DNA from: RUG12461 sp045657665
GTDB taxonomy: Bacteria; Bacillota; Clostridia; Lachnospirales; Lachnospiraceae
Direction: 5' to 3'
Assembly: GCA_045657665.1 (NCBI GenBank)
Contig: JAZOTN010000020.1
Span: forward strand, 186,001-250,000
DNA: 64,000 nt
Program-made: the position numbers and the translations under genes
Shown: positions 9,383 to 16,207 of the stretch, one piece after another
How positions within the stretch are numbered: position 1 is the stretch's first letter
Layout: each line of letters begins with the position of its first letter
Notes under the pieces: model-generated
Seen by the model: only the letters and a program-made list of their open reading frames with translations
Database searches by the model: none
What the model was told of the DNA's origin: nothing

Positions 9383-11641
9383 TTATAATCCTCTTCTTCT
9401 GCGCTCGTTATCGAGTTGCTTTTCTATACGTCCGTACACCTTTTCCGTGATCGTATCCAATTGCCTCCGTACGGTACGGTTGATAAGTCTTTGGATCTCT
9501 TCTTCATTCTGTTCTACCACATTTGTTGTGACCTGGTTCGTAGTGGTATAGTTTGTTGTCTGGGTCGTTTTTTCTTCGGAAAGGTTTTTCTGTATGGTCT
9601 CCCGGCTTCTGGAAATCTCCTGCCGGATCTCCTCCAGATCCTCCTCCGAAACTTCGTTTGCCACGCTTTTATGGATAAAGGAGATGGTCTCCCGTTCCTC
9701 CGTGGTTTCAGGCGCCCTTTGTCTTGCTCCGGATTCACCTCTCCAGCGTTCGATCACGCGTTCTGTGATCTCCTTTACAATAGCCTGGTCCTCGCTCCTT
9801 ACCTCACTTCGGTGGACGAGCTCCGCATCCGTCCTGGTCTCAAGCGCCCTCTCTCTGAGCTCGGTTTCCCGCTCACTAATCTCCCTGACCATGTTCCGGA
9901 CGGTTTCCTGACGTTCCGTCGTTCCCTCACCCTGACCCGCAATGTCCTGCGCGAGCTGTTCCATCGCTGCGGTTTCTTCCCGAGGAGCCTCCTGAGGGTG
10001 GAGAAGACGTTCTCTCTCATTCTCGGGCGTTGCCTGATAGATATCGTAAAAGAGGAGCGACTGGTTGTTGACCGAAATCCCCATCTTTTCACGTTCCGCC
10101 TCCGGTGCCTCGATGTACTGCCGGATCAGACGGTTCACGATCTGCTGTTCTCTCGGGAGTGCCGATTCGATCGCTCTTGCGAGTGCTGCCTGTTCTTCTC
10201 TTTCCTTTGTTCCCTCCTCACGGATGGTTTCCAGGAACTGCTCCGGATGCTCCAAAGCCTCCAGTGCATTCCGCTGCATCTCCTCCCGGGATACGCTCTG
10301 CCGCTGCTCAGGCCGGTACTGCTCTATGATCTGCCGGAGGTTCTGCATGTATTTTTCATTCCGCGCGATGTTCTGCTGGTAAGTCTGGTATAGCTTCTGA
10401 CGGATATTTTCGACGTTTTCTTCGGTAGTCTCTTCCGTCGTCTCCGTATCGCCTTGCCGCGTCACATGGGTCAGCTCTGTGGTCTCATAGGTGTCGCCCT
10501 GTGTAAACGACGTGTCTCCCGCAATGTTGATATTTTCCGCAGCCGTTTCATACACGTTTCCGCCGATGGAAGGCTGGATCCTTGTATCCGACCATCTCCT
10601 GAGATCCAGGATCTGGTTCAGAACGGAGAGCTCGCTCCGGTCTTCAGCGATCTCATTTTCGGTGCGGTTTGTCACCTCTCTTAAATACTGGATGTACGCG
10701 GTATTGTTTTCAATGCGGGAGAGTGTGTTCTCCGCGGACTGATAATATGTGGCATCCGCCCGGTACCAGTTATCCAGTTTATGGTCAATGTACTCGTAAG
10801 AGGACTGATAAATGTTATCGATCAAATTGAGGAGGACCGCCGATGTCACACGTTCGCTGACGTTTTCCACCGTGATCTCGTTCTCGGTAAGATCCGTCCC
10901 CTCGTAGATATTTTCATGCCGGTATACGAGAGGCTGCTTCTCACCCCGAACGTTCTCCCTGAGACGCTGGAGCAATATCTCTCTTGACAGCCTCGTGTTT
11001 TCCGAGAACTGATACTGCTGCTGCGTGATGTTTCTCGGATTATAGCTTACTGCGGAAAAGCTCTGCAGCATCTGGTAGATCGCACCGGTCTGAAGTCTTG
11101 CGTTCACCTCTTCGTGAAGGTGGAGCACCTCCTGGTTTAAAACTTCGGTCTCTTCTTTGATGCTCGTCTCGTTCTGCTCCTGATACTCCGTGACCATACT
11201 TCGGAGCTCGTTCATATGGTTCCAGTAGAGATTGATAAGCTCGTTCTGTTCCTTGGTCTCCCGGAAGGCCTTCCGTACCTCGTGCATGAATTTCCGGTCA
11301 TCGTGGATGCCGATCTGCCGGAGGATGTTGGAGATGTAAACACGGTCCTGATAGTTTAAGGTTCCGTCTGCGGATACCAGAATGCGGTTGATCAGGTTGT
11401 TGATGATCTCGACTTTCTGGATCTGGCGGTTTTCGATGTTCGTTTCGCTTGCAAACATCGTGTCGCCGCCTTCCATCAGGAACACCTCCGGGGGCTGCGT
11501 TACAAGATGCAGGAGGTCGGTGCTTTCCATGTAGTGGCTGATCTGCTGGTAGTTGCCGCGGATTCTCTCCGTGAACGTTTCGTAGGAATCGCAGATGTCT
11601 GCCTTTACTTTAGTTTCCAGTGGAGCTTTTATAATCAGCAT
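9383..11641 (-). CDS. Charged coiled-coil protein, possible tape measure or scaffold
   Basis: A 752-residue protein without recognised catalytic motifs. It is extremely rich in Glu, Gln, Arg and Thr and is predicted helical nearly throughout (for example QILDLRRWSDTRIQ, EREREEQ-type heptads, and a C-terminal TVRRQLDTITEKVYGRIEKQ). There is no signal peptide or membrane segment. Its place between the tube/chaperone genes and the tube adaptors is where phage tails encode the tape measure and where eCIS encode Pvc14-like length rulers. It lacks the hydrophobic segments of typical phage tape measures, so this role is inference from position. The ribosome site is weak; a short direct repeat (AGAATACTG twice) and a long leader hairpin precede the ATG. 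Confidence 0.75.
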   Translation of the reverse strand: MLIIKAPLETKVKADICDSYETFTERIRGNYQQISHYMESTDLLHLVTQPPEVFLMEGGDTMFASETNIENRQIQKVEIINNLINRILVSADGTLNYQDRVYISNILRQIGIHDDRKFMHEVRKAFRETKEQNELINLYWNHMNELRSMVTEYQEQNETSIKEETEVLNQEVLHLHEEVNARLQTGAIYQMLQSFSAVSYNPRNITQQQYQFSENTRLSREILLQRLRENVRGEKQPLVYRHENIYEGTDLTENEITVENVSERVTSAVLLNLIDNIYQSSYEYIDHKLDNWYRADATYYQSAENTLSRIENNTAYIQYLREVTNRTENEIAEDRSELSVLNQILDLRRWSDTRIQPSIGGNVYETAAENINIAGDTSFTQGDTYETTELTHVTRQGDTETTEETTEENVENIRQKLYQTYQQNIARNEKYMQNLRQIIEQYRPEQRQSVSREEMQRNALEALEHPEQFLETIREEGTKEREEQAALARAIESALPREQQIVNRLIRQYIEAPEAEREKMGISVNNQSLLFYDIYQATPENERERLLHPQEAPREETAAMEQLAQDIAGQGEGTTERQETVRNMVREISERETELRERALETRTDAELVHRSEVRSEDQAIVKEITERVIERWRGESGARQRAPETTEERETISFIHKSVANEVSEEDLEEIRQEISRSRETIQKNLSEEKTTQTTNYTTTNQVTTNVVEQNEEEIQRLINRTVRRQLDTITEKVYGRIEKQLDNERRRRGL

Positions 11642-11671
11642 GTTTCAGTATTCTCAGTATTCTTCCTATAG

Positions 11672-11744
11672 TCGGATATTCATGAGAGCTTTTTGCGTTC
11701 GCTTGAAACGCTCTCTGCAAAAACTCTCAGTGAATATCCTCCGA
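11672..11744. repeat. Long imperfect leader hairpin with shared core
   Basis: The arms 11672-11696 and 11717-11744 pair over about 23 bp with two small bulges. The loop region (GCGTTCGCTTGAAACGC...) resembles the loop of the hairpins at 25618-25681 and 29803-29858, matching the latter at roughly 18 of 24 positions. It lies in the 152-nt gap upstream of the coiled-coil gene, 30 nt before its ATG, so it would fold in the mRNA leader. A short imperfect direct repeat follows toward 11790. Confidence 0.65.
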
Positions 11745-11793
11745 GGTATTGCAATCTGCAAATCTCTGATGAAAATCTTCCGAAGTACTGATG

Positions 11794-14400
11794 TTATTGC
11801 ATCAAGAAATCTGCGATAGTCTGTGCACTGCGGACCTGCGGCCACAGACGTGCCTTCGGCGACTGACCCGGATTCGGGTTCTTTGCATGGCTTTCGGTGT
11901 CGGGCCACTTGCGAATCTCAGGACTCTGTCCCTGTTGAGGCTGCTCTGCGCTCTTCTGATCCGGCCACTTTCTTACTTCGGGCTTCTGTCCTGCCTTCGG
12001 TTTCTCAGCCGAGGATGCCTGGGGCCAAAGCCTTGAGGCAGGTGTCTGTCCCTTCTTTGGCTGAACGGCGCTTGATTGATCCGGCCATTTCCGGACCGGT
12101 TCGGTCTGCGGATTCGGATTACCTCCGCTTATCGCACTTCTTTCATCCGGCCAAAGCCGCTTCTCTGCTTTCTGTCCGGTGGAAGGAAGTTTCGCAAAGT
12201 AACCTTTCCTTGCTTTTCCTTCCATATCGCTCTTGCCAAGCTCGTCGCGATCCGCTCTTACTGCGCGGGAAGACTTTCCTTTTCCGGCCTTGGAGGTCTT
12301 GCTGAACTTCCAGAGCCTTGCCTTCGGCTGATTCGGAGTAGGCTTCCCGATCGGTTCCGGTACCTTCGCCTTATCTTCCATCTCGGATTTCCGAAGCTCG
12401 CCGTCGATCCTCTCTGCGATCGCATCCGCTGTACGGAAGTCTCCGGAATAATTCCAGAGGTTCGCTCCTTTTTCCATCTCCTCTTTGGAGATCTCCTTCA
12501 CGCCGATGCCGCTGGTCTCTTCTCCGCCGTCCTCGGTTGTAGATGATGTTGCGTTCTGACGGCTTCTCTTTCCGCCGCCATCCTTCTTGGTGCCGTCAAA
12601 CTCCCACAGTTTGCTTTTGCCTTCCAAATCCTTCTTCGTATCCTCTACGGAACCGACGCCGGTGGTAACCTTTGCGCCGTCATCGCCTGTTGTCACCTTT
12701 GCATTCACGGCACTCCGGACACCGTTGCCTTCTTTCGTATACTGATCCGTGATTTCCCAAAGCTTCTTGGCATTTTCCATATCTGCCTTGCGGATCTCTA
12801 CGCGGCCGATCCCGTTGATCGTATCCTTGCCTCGGCTGTCCTTACCCTTTGTTGCGTTCTGAACGTGACGCTTGCCGTTGCCGTCCATCGGAGGATTCGT
12901 CGTATCTGTCGCCTTTTTGTCAAATTCCCAGAGCGTGATCTTGGATTTATCGTTTGTGGACTTTTCGTCCTTCCTTGCGGAAACAAGCCCGTTCCCCTTG
13001 ACATCGTTCTTGGATGTACCGAACTCGAAAAGATGCTGTTTTCCGAGCGCTTCCATCTCCGCCTTCGACGATTCCTTGTAGCCGACGCCGGAAGCCTTCT
13101 CATCCGTCTCATCTTCCGTCGTACCCTTCGCAGTCTTGTAATTCAAGCGGGATGCGTCGCCGGTTCCATCTTTGCTGGTCTTGTCGAACTTCCACAGTTT
13201 CCTGCTCTCCAGCATCTTGTCCTTGCTCTTTTCCTCTTTGCCGATACCGGAATAGACAGCATTGCCGTTTTCGTCTTCGCCGGTCTGACGGTAGTTCTGG
13301 GAAGAAACCTTGCCATTACCCATGATGGAGCTGGCTGTGTCGCCAAACTCAAACAGGTGAGCCTTTCCGACGTCCTCCATATCAGCCTTGGTCGCCTGCA
13401 CGCGGCCGATACCGGTGGTGACGTCGTTGCCGCTATCATCCTTCACCGTAGTCGCATTCTGTACGTGACGGACGCCGTTGCCGTCCACAGTCGCCGTTTG
13501 CGATCCTTCATCACCCTGCAGCGCAAACTGCCATAGAGACCTCTTGCCCATCAGGACTTCCTTGGTTTCTTCCACTCTGCCAAGCCCGGTGGTAGCTGTT
13601 ATATCCGCACCGTTCTCGTCCTTGACATTAGTCAGCCCCGCATTCTGCCGGCTGGCGGGGCCCTGCCCGCTCTTCATTCCATTCTCGTCAAATTGCCAGA
13701 GACGGGCTTTCTCCTGCATTTTCTTCATGGATGCCTCGATAATACCTTTTTTCTGAGCGTATTTACCGACACGGCTGTCCTTGACGGTTCGGAGCTGCAT
13801 CTTTGTCTTGTTAATTTTATCCTCAAAGGCTTCCGTGGTACCCGTATCTTCGCGGAGATCGAAGGGGATCTCGGAATCGTTGAGATCGGAACTTGAAGAA
13901 AGGCAGAACATCATGTTGTAACCGATGGTCACAGTCTCGGTGAGGAGCCCTGCACGTTCACTGTCCAGACCACCCCATTCCACGTTCAATACCTGGGCGC
14001 CGGTGAAAACATACCAGCGGGCCGCTTCCGTCATCTCCAGCTCCTGGCCGTTGGCACGGCCCACATAGAGGATCAGAGGCAGCGTCATCTTGGAGCCTAC
14101 CGCCAGCTTGTCGTCGATCTCGGTCTGGACATAACGCTCAACGACCAGCTCGTAGGGCTGGCTGATGGGTTTTCTCTTGATATGGACGTAGTCGTTAAGG
14201 CCGCCTTCCTGGATCGGCTCGTATTCGTACTTACGGGCGATCGGACGGACAGCCTTTAGCGGTACGTCAAAGAAACCGTTGACCTTGAGTTGAAAGCGGT
14301 ACGCCGGGATCACATTGTGATCCTTCATCGCATCCGATGCCACTGTGGACGCGGTATTTCCGTAATCATTTAATATTGTAAAGTTGTCTGCTTCTGCCAT
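11794..14400 (-). CDS. Tube-like (gp19-fold) protein with long W-containing repeat tail
   Basis: An 868-residue protein. Residues ~30-170 match phage/eCIS tube proteins of the gp19 type: FQLKVNGFFDVPLKAV, YEYEPIQEGGLNDYVHI and WYVFTGAQVLNVEWGGLD, then ETVTIGYNMMF. From ~233 to ~747 there are about ten degenerate repeats of 45-58 residues. Each opens with LW(E/K/Q)F, contains a DGxGxRxxQNA-like centre and a (T/S)GIGRVExxKxDM-like end. From ~748 the tail changes to six ~19-residue repeats built on RLWPQxSSAxxPKxGQxP. I know no family with this architecture. A string of short repeats on a tube-fold head could cap or line the lumen, set length, or form a fibre. The last bases run into the leader of the next gene. 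The fold of the head is well supported; the tail function is unknown. Confidence 0.85.
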   Translation of the reverse strand: MAEADNFTILNDYGNTASTVASDAMKDHNVIPAYRFQLKVNGFFDVPLKAVRPIARKYEYEPIQEGGLNDYVHIKRKPISQPYELVVERYVQTEIDDKLAVGSKMTLPLILYVGRANGQELEMTEAARWYVFTGAQVLNVEWGGLDSERAGLLTETVTIGYNMMFCLSSSSDLNDSEIPFDLREDTGTTEAFEDKINKTKMQLRTVKDSRVGKYAQKKGIIEASMKKMQEKARLWQFDENGMKSGQGPASRQNAGLTNVKDENGADITATTGLGRVEETKEVLMGKRSLWQFALQGDEGSQTATVDGNGVRHVQNATTVKDDSGNDVTTGIGRVQATKADMEDVGKAHLFEFGDTASSIMGNGKVSSQNYRQTGEDENGNAVYSGIGKEEKSKDKMLESRKLWKFDKTSKDGTGDASRLNYKTAKGTTEDETDEKASGVGYKESSKAEMEALGKQHLFEFGTSKNDVKGNGLVSARKDEKSTNDKSKITLWEFDKKATDTTNPPMDGNGKRHVQNATKGKDSRGKDTINGIGRVEIRKADMENAKKLWEITDQYTKEGNGVRSAVNAKVTTGDDGAKVTTGVGSVEDTKKDLEGKSKLWEFDGTKKDGGGKRSRQNATSSTTEDGGEETSGIGVKEISKEEMEKGANLWNYSGDFRTADAIAERIDGELRKSEMEDKAKVPEPIGKPTPNQPKARLWKFSKTSKAGKGKSSRAVRADRDELGKSDMEGKARKGYFAKLPSTGQKAEKRLWPDERSAISGGNPNPQTEPVRKWPDQSSAVQPKKGQTPASRLWPQASSAEKPKAGQKPEVRKWPDQKSAEQPQQGQSPEIRKWPDTESHAKNPNPGQSPKARLWPQVRSAQTIADFLMQ
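11797..13702 (-). repeat. Protein-coding repeat array, two repeat classes
   Basis: Within the 868-aa gene, 13702 to about 12157 encodes about ten LWxF repeats (45-58 codons) and 12156 to 11797 encodes six RLWPxxxSA repeats (~19 codons). DNA identity between units is low to moderate while the Trp, Gly-Ile-Gly and Lys-Asp-Met positions persist, so the array is old and kept by selection rather than freshly expanded. Confidence 0.8.
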
Positions 14401-14497
14401 AAGTAACCTCGCTTTCGCATGGCAAAGAATTTCTCTTCACCTGAAATGCTTGCGGCTGCTTGTATCTATTTTCAGCGGCTTCTGTGGAAAAATGATC

Positions 14498-14728
14498 TTA
14501 GTAGAAGCTTGCTGTGGGTTTCATTTCCAGAATGCTCTTTTCCCGTTTATTTTCCGAGGGGTTCAGGCTCGCATTGATGGAGCTGATCTCGCTGCACCAC
14601 CTTCGCCTCGTTGCATGGTCCATGGAAAGGACTTCCTTCTCGCTCCAGTGGAAGTAGTAGGAAATGAAGCTCATCTCCTTAAACAGCTCATCCTGCGGAT
14701 AGAGCTTTATCCCTCGTTTGTAAAATTT
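14498..14728 (-). CDS. -1 frame extension of tail chaperone (DUF6760-like)
   Basis: Reading the -1 frame from the slippery site gives YKRGIKLYPQDELFKEMSFI followed by SYYFHWSEKEVLSMDHATRR and an RWCSEISSINASLN segment, stopping at TAA 14498-14500 (about 76 residues). The pattern YP-x-(D/E)-L-x-(K/E)-E-x(3)-(I/V)-x-Y-x-FHW-S-x-x-E-x-L is that of a short eCIS/phage family I recall as DUF6760, encoded next to the tube. There is no ATG, GTG or TTG ahead of the conserved block: the frame opens at a TGA only a few codons before the slip site and its first ATG falls inside the domain. Expression as a frameshift fusion with the upstream gene is therefore more likely than independent initiation. Confidence 0.72.
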   Translation of the reverse strand, partial: KFYKRGIKLYPQDELFKEMSFISYYFHWSEKEVLSMDHATRRRWCSEISSINASLNPSENKREKSILEMKPTASFY

Positions 14729-15069
14729 AGCGGAATGTCATGCTCCTTTCCGCAGTCGGGACAAACAAAGTGGATCGTCGGCGGCTCGATATCATTGATC
14801 CGCTGATACATATCCTGAAGGAACGCCAGGTCAGCCGTGAAAAGCTTTTCGATCGTCGCCGGGGCGATGATGTTGACCCCCTCGATCTCGGTGATGACTT
14901 CCGCCAGCAGTACGATCGTAAGGTATGCCGGGTTGCTCATCACTCGCGGGTCACGCTGCGCACGCATCTCGTCTCCTGCTGTTGCAAGGCGCATCCGGCC
15001 GTTCCTGTGAATCTGCCCTGAAGTATCCAGATACCCTTTCGGCAGTGTAAATTCAAATTCGGTTTCCAT
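14707..15069 (-). CDS. Tail assembly chaperone (frame-0 product)
   Basis: A 120-residue protein beginning METEFEFTLPKGYLDTSGQI at ATG 15069, with AAAGGAG 10 nt upstream; an earlier in-frame start at 15102 is less likely. The layout (FTLPKGY.D..G..H..G.MRLATAGDEM at the N-terminus, NPAYLTIVLLAEVI centrally, a late LTADLAFLQDMYQRIN-type helix, and a terminal CPDC) is that of tail assembly proteins encoded just after phage and eCIS tube genes. It lies directly downstream of the tube gene across a 0.5-kb structured gap. A slippery heptamer near its 3' end permits a -1 fusion product ending at 14498, the gpG/gpGT strategy of lambda-like phages. It probably keeps tube or tape-measure subunits soluble before assembly. 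Confidence 0.82.
   Translation of the reverse strand: METEFEFTLPKGYLDTSGQIHRNGRMRLATAGDEMRAQRDPRVMSNPAYLTIVLLAEVITEIEGVNIIAPATIEKLFTADLAFLQDMYQRINDIEPPTIHFVCPDCGKEHDIPLNFTNEG
14722..14747 (-). promoter_or_regulatory. Programmed -1 frameshift site: slippery heptamer plus internal SD
   Basis: The minus strand reads A AAT TTT (14728 to 14722) in the chaperone frame, a canonical X XXY YYZ heptamer. An internal AGGAG (14747-14743) lies 14 nt upstream, within the 10-14 nt spacing reported to stimulate -1 slippage in E. coli dnaX. The frame-0 stop follows five codons later (14707-14709), and the -1 frame remains open for 76 codons encoding a conserved domain. Confidence 0.7.
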
Positions 15070-15095
15070 AACTCTATGACTCCTTTCTTTCACGT

Positions 15096-15328
15096 CCGGC
15101 AAGCCGGCTGAAGACCGATTGCGAACTGCATACGGAACTAAAATTTTCCAAGATATTTGCCCCGGATTCTTCCACCGGACGCAACCGCTTATAACGCGTC
15201 ATCCGGACGCGGTATTCGCTGTTCTCGCCATCCATGGCTCGAACTTGCTGACTTTTGATGCAAATATCAGGAAAATCTAAGTCCCTCCTGATGTTCGCTC
15301 TCGGCCTTCAGCCGGCTTGCCTCTCCGG
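15096..15328. repeat. Large nested inverted repeat upstream of chaperone gene
   Basis: Perfect 15-nt arms at 15099-15113 and 15306-15320 (GCAAGCCGGCTGAAG and its complement) enclose further pairings: 15114-15126 with 15293-15305, containing GCGAAC/GTTCGC as in the other leader hairpins, and ATATTTGC near 15155 with GCAAATAT near 15260. The whole folds as one ~230-nt element that ends about 10 nt before the chaperone ribosome site. No coding potential is convincing here. Confidence 0.65.
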
Positions 15329-15386
15329 AAAAACAAAACGTGTTGTATTCTCTCACCCGAGCTTTCGGCTCCTCCGAGTCGGAGGA

Positions 15387-15542
15387 TTTTGCATGCGCAT
15401 CACTCTGACTTGTGCGATATGGAGACGAAATCCATCGCTTACGAAGACTTGGGCACGAAGCCCATGCTGAGTGTCTTAGTCTTCGTTTGCGATTAGTTCG
15501 TCGGAATTCTTATCGCACGGAAGATGTGATACGTATGCAAAA
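15387..15542. repeat. Second nested inverted repeat in tube-chaperone gap
   Basis: Concentric arms: TTTTGCAT 15387-15394 with ATGCAAAA 15535-15542; GTGCGAT 15412-15418 with ATCGCAC 15512-15518; a 16-nt imperfect pair 15434-15449 with 15478-15493 (ATCGCTTACGAAGACT); and an apical GGGC-ACGAA-GCCC at 15451-15463. The nesting is too orderly for chance and suggests a folded RNA or a palindromic mobile repeat. Together with the element at 15096-15328 it accounts for most of the 545-nt space between tube and chaperone. Confidence 0.65.
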
Positions 15543-15602
15543 TACTTCGACAAGTATGCTCCCAACGAGTCGGTAAAACCAAGCGTCGGAAAAACCGGAA
15601 TA

Positions 15603-15631
15603 CCCCGGGGAGCCAAAAAGGCTCCTCGGGG
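15603..15631 (-). terminator. Attenuating hairpin after tube gene
   Basis: CCCCGGGGAGCC (15603-15614) pairs with GGCTCCTCGGGG (15620-15631) around an AAAAA/TTTTT loop, one wobble in 12 pairs, starting 16 nt after the tube stop codon. The minus strand continues with a loose T-rich stretch (GGTTTTT), so it is a weak or partial terminator. It would leave sheath and tube mRNA more abundant than the downstream genes, fitting their high copy number in the particle. Confidence 0.75.
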
Positions 15632-15647
15632 GATAACGGTTGAATGT

Positions 15648-16172
15648 TTAGTTCGGAATGACAAGCTCTTCGTAAGCAATCTCGACTGCTTCGATAGCCA
15701 CATCCGATGTCTTGGCGTCAAGCTCGGGTCCGGTATACTTCGCAACCCATGCATTGGTGAGGAGCCAAACTCTCTCGCCTGTGATCGCCGTACTGAACTG
15801 CTGCGGTGCGCCGCCGTTGATATCGATGAGCTCGATCTCGACGTTGTTACGCGGGATCTGGCCTCTCATCTCGGATACACACTCCTGAATCCACGTCTTG
15901 AAAGCGGAATCAAGTGTATATCCTACACGGAGCGTTACGTTGCCATGCTTCACGAGTCCGGGGATCTTCACCGGTGCCAGAGAATGTGCATTACCCTGAC
16001 GGAACTCGATGACGTCCACTGTCGCGTCGATACCGGTCACCTGGCTGAAAGCCGCGGTTGCGTCTACGTTTGCGACACGAACCCGGAAGTTCATTTTTGT
16101 TAATGGATAAGCAAGACCTTTACTGTTCGCATATGTGGTATTGGTGCCTGCTGTGCTTCCCGCATCTGCCAT
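15648..16172 (-). CDS. Inner tube protein (gp19-like)
   Basis: A 174-residue protein with the full gp19/Hcp-type tube pattern: NFRVRVANVDATAAFSQVTG, EFRQGNAHSLAPVKIPGLVK, GNVTLRVGYTLDSAFKTWIQ, and the C-terminal GPELDAKTSDVAIEAVEIAY with ELVIPN. Length is normal for eCIS tube subunits (~150-175). It polymerises into the rigid tube pushed through the target envelope. The start is backed by AAGGAAGG. It follows the sheath gene by 35 nt and is followed by a strong hairpin, consistent with high expression. Confidence 0.95.
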   Translation of the reverse strand: MADAGSTAGTNTTYANSKGLAYPLTKMNFRVRVANVDATAAFSQVTGIDATVDVIEFRQGNAHSLAPVKIPGLVKHGNVTLRVGYTLDSAFKTWIQECVSEMRGQIPRNNVEIELIDINGGAPQQFSTAITGERVWLLTNAWVAKYTGPELDAKTSDVAIEAVEIAYEELVIPN

Positions 16173-16207
16173 ACTTTATTTACCTTCCTTTCCTAAGTAT
16201 TATATCC

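Noticed and set aside
11666..11908. 80-codon minus-strand frame across the hairpin
   Set aside because: It overlaps the C-terminal repeats of the 868-aa protein in another frame and runs through the leader hairpin; no ribosome site.
15255..15754. Short frames in the tube-chaperone gap
   Set aside because: They run through palindromes, have no ribosome sites and show no recognisable composition. The gap is better explained as structured non-coding DNA.
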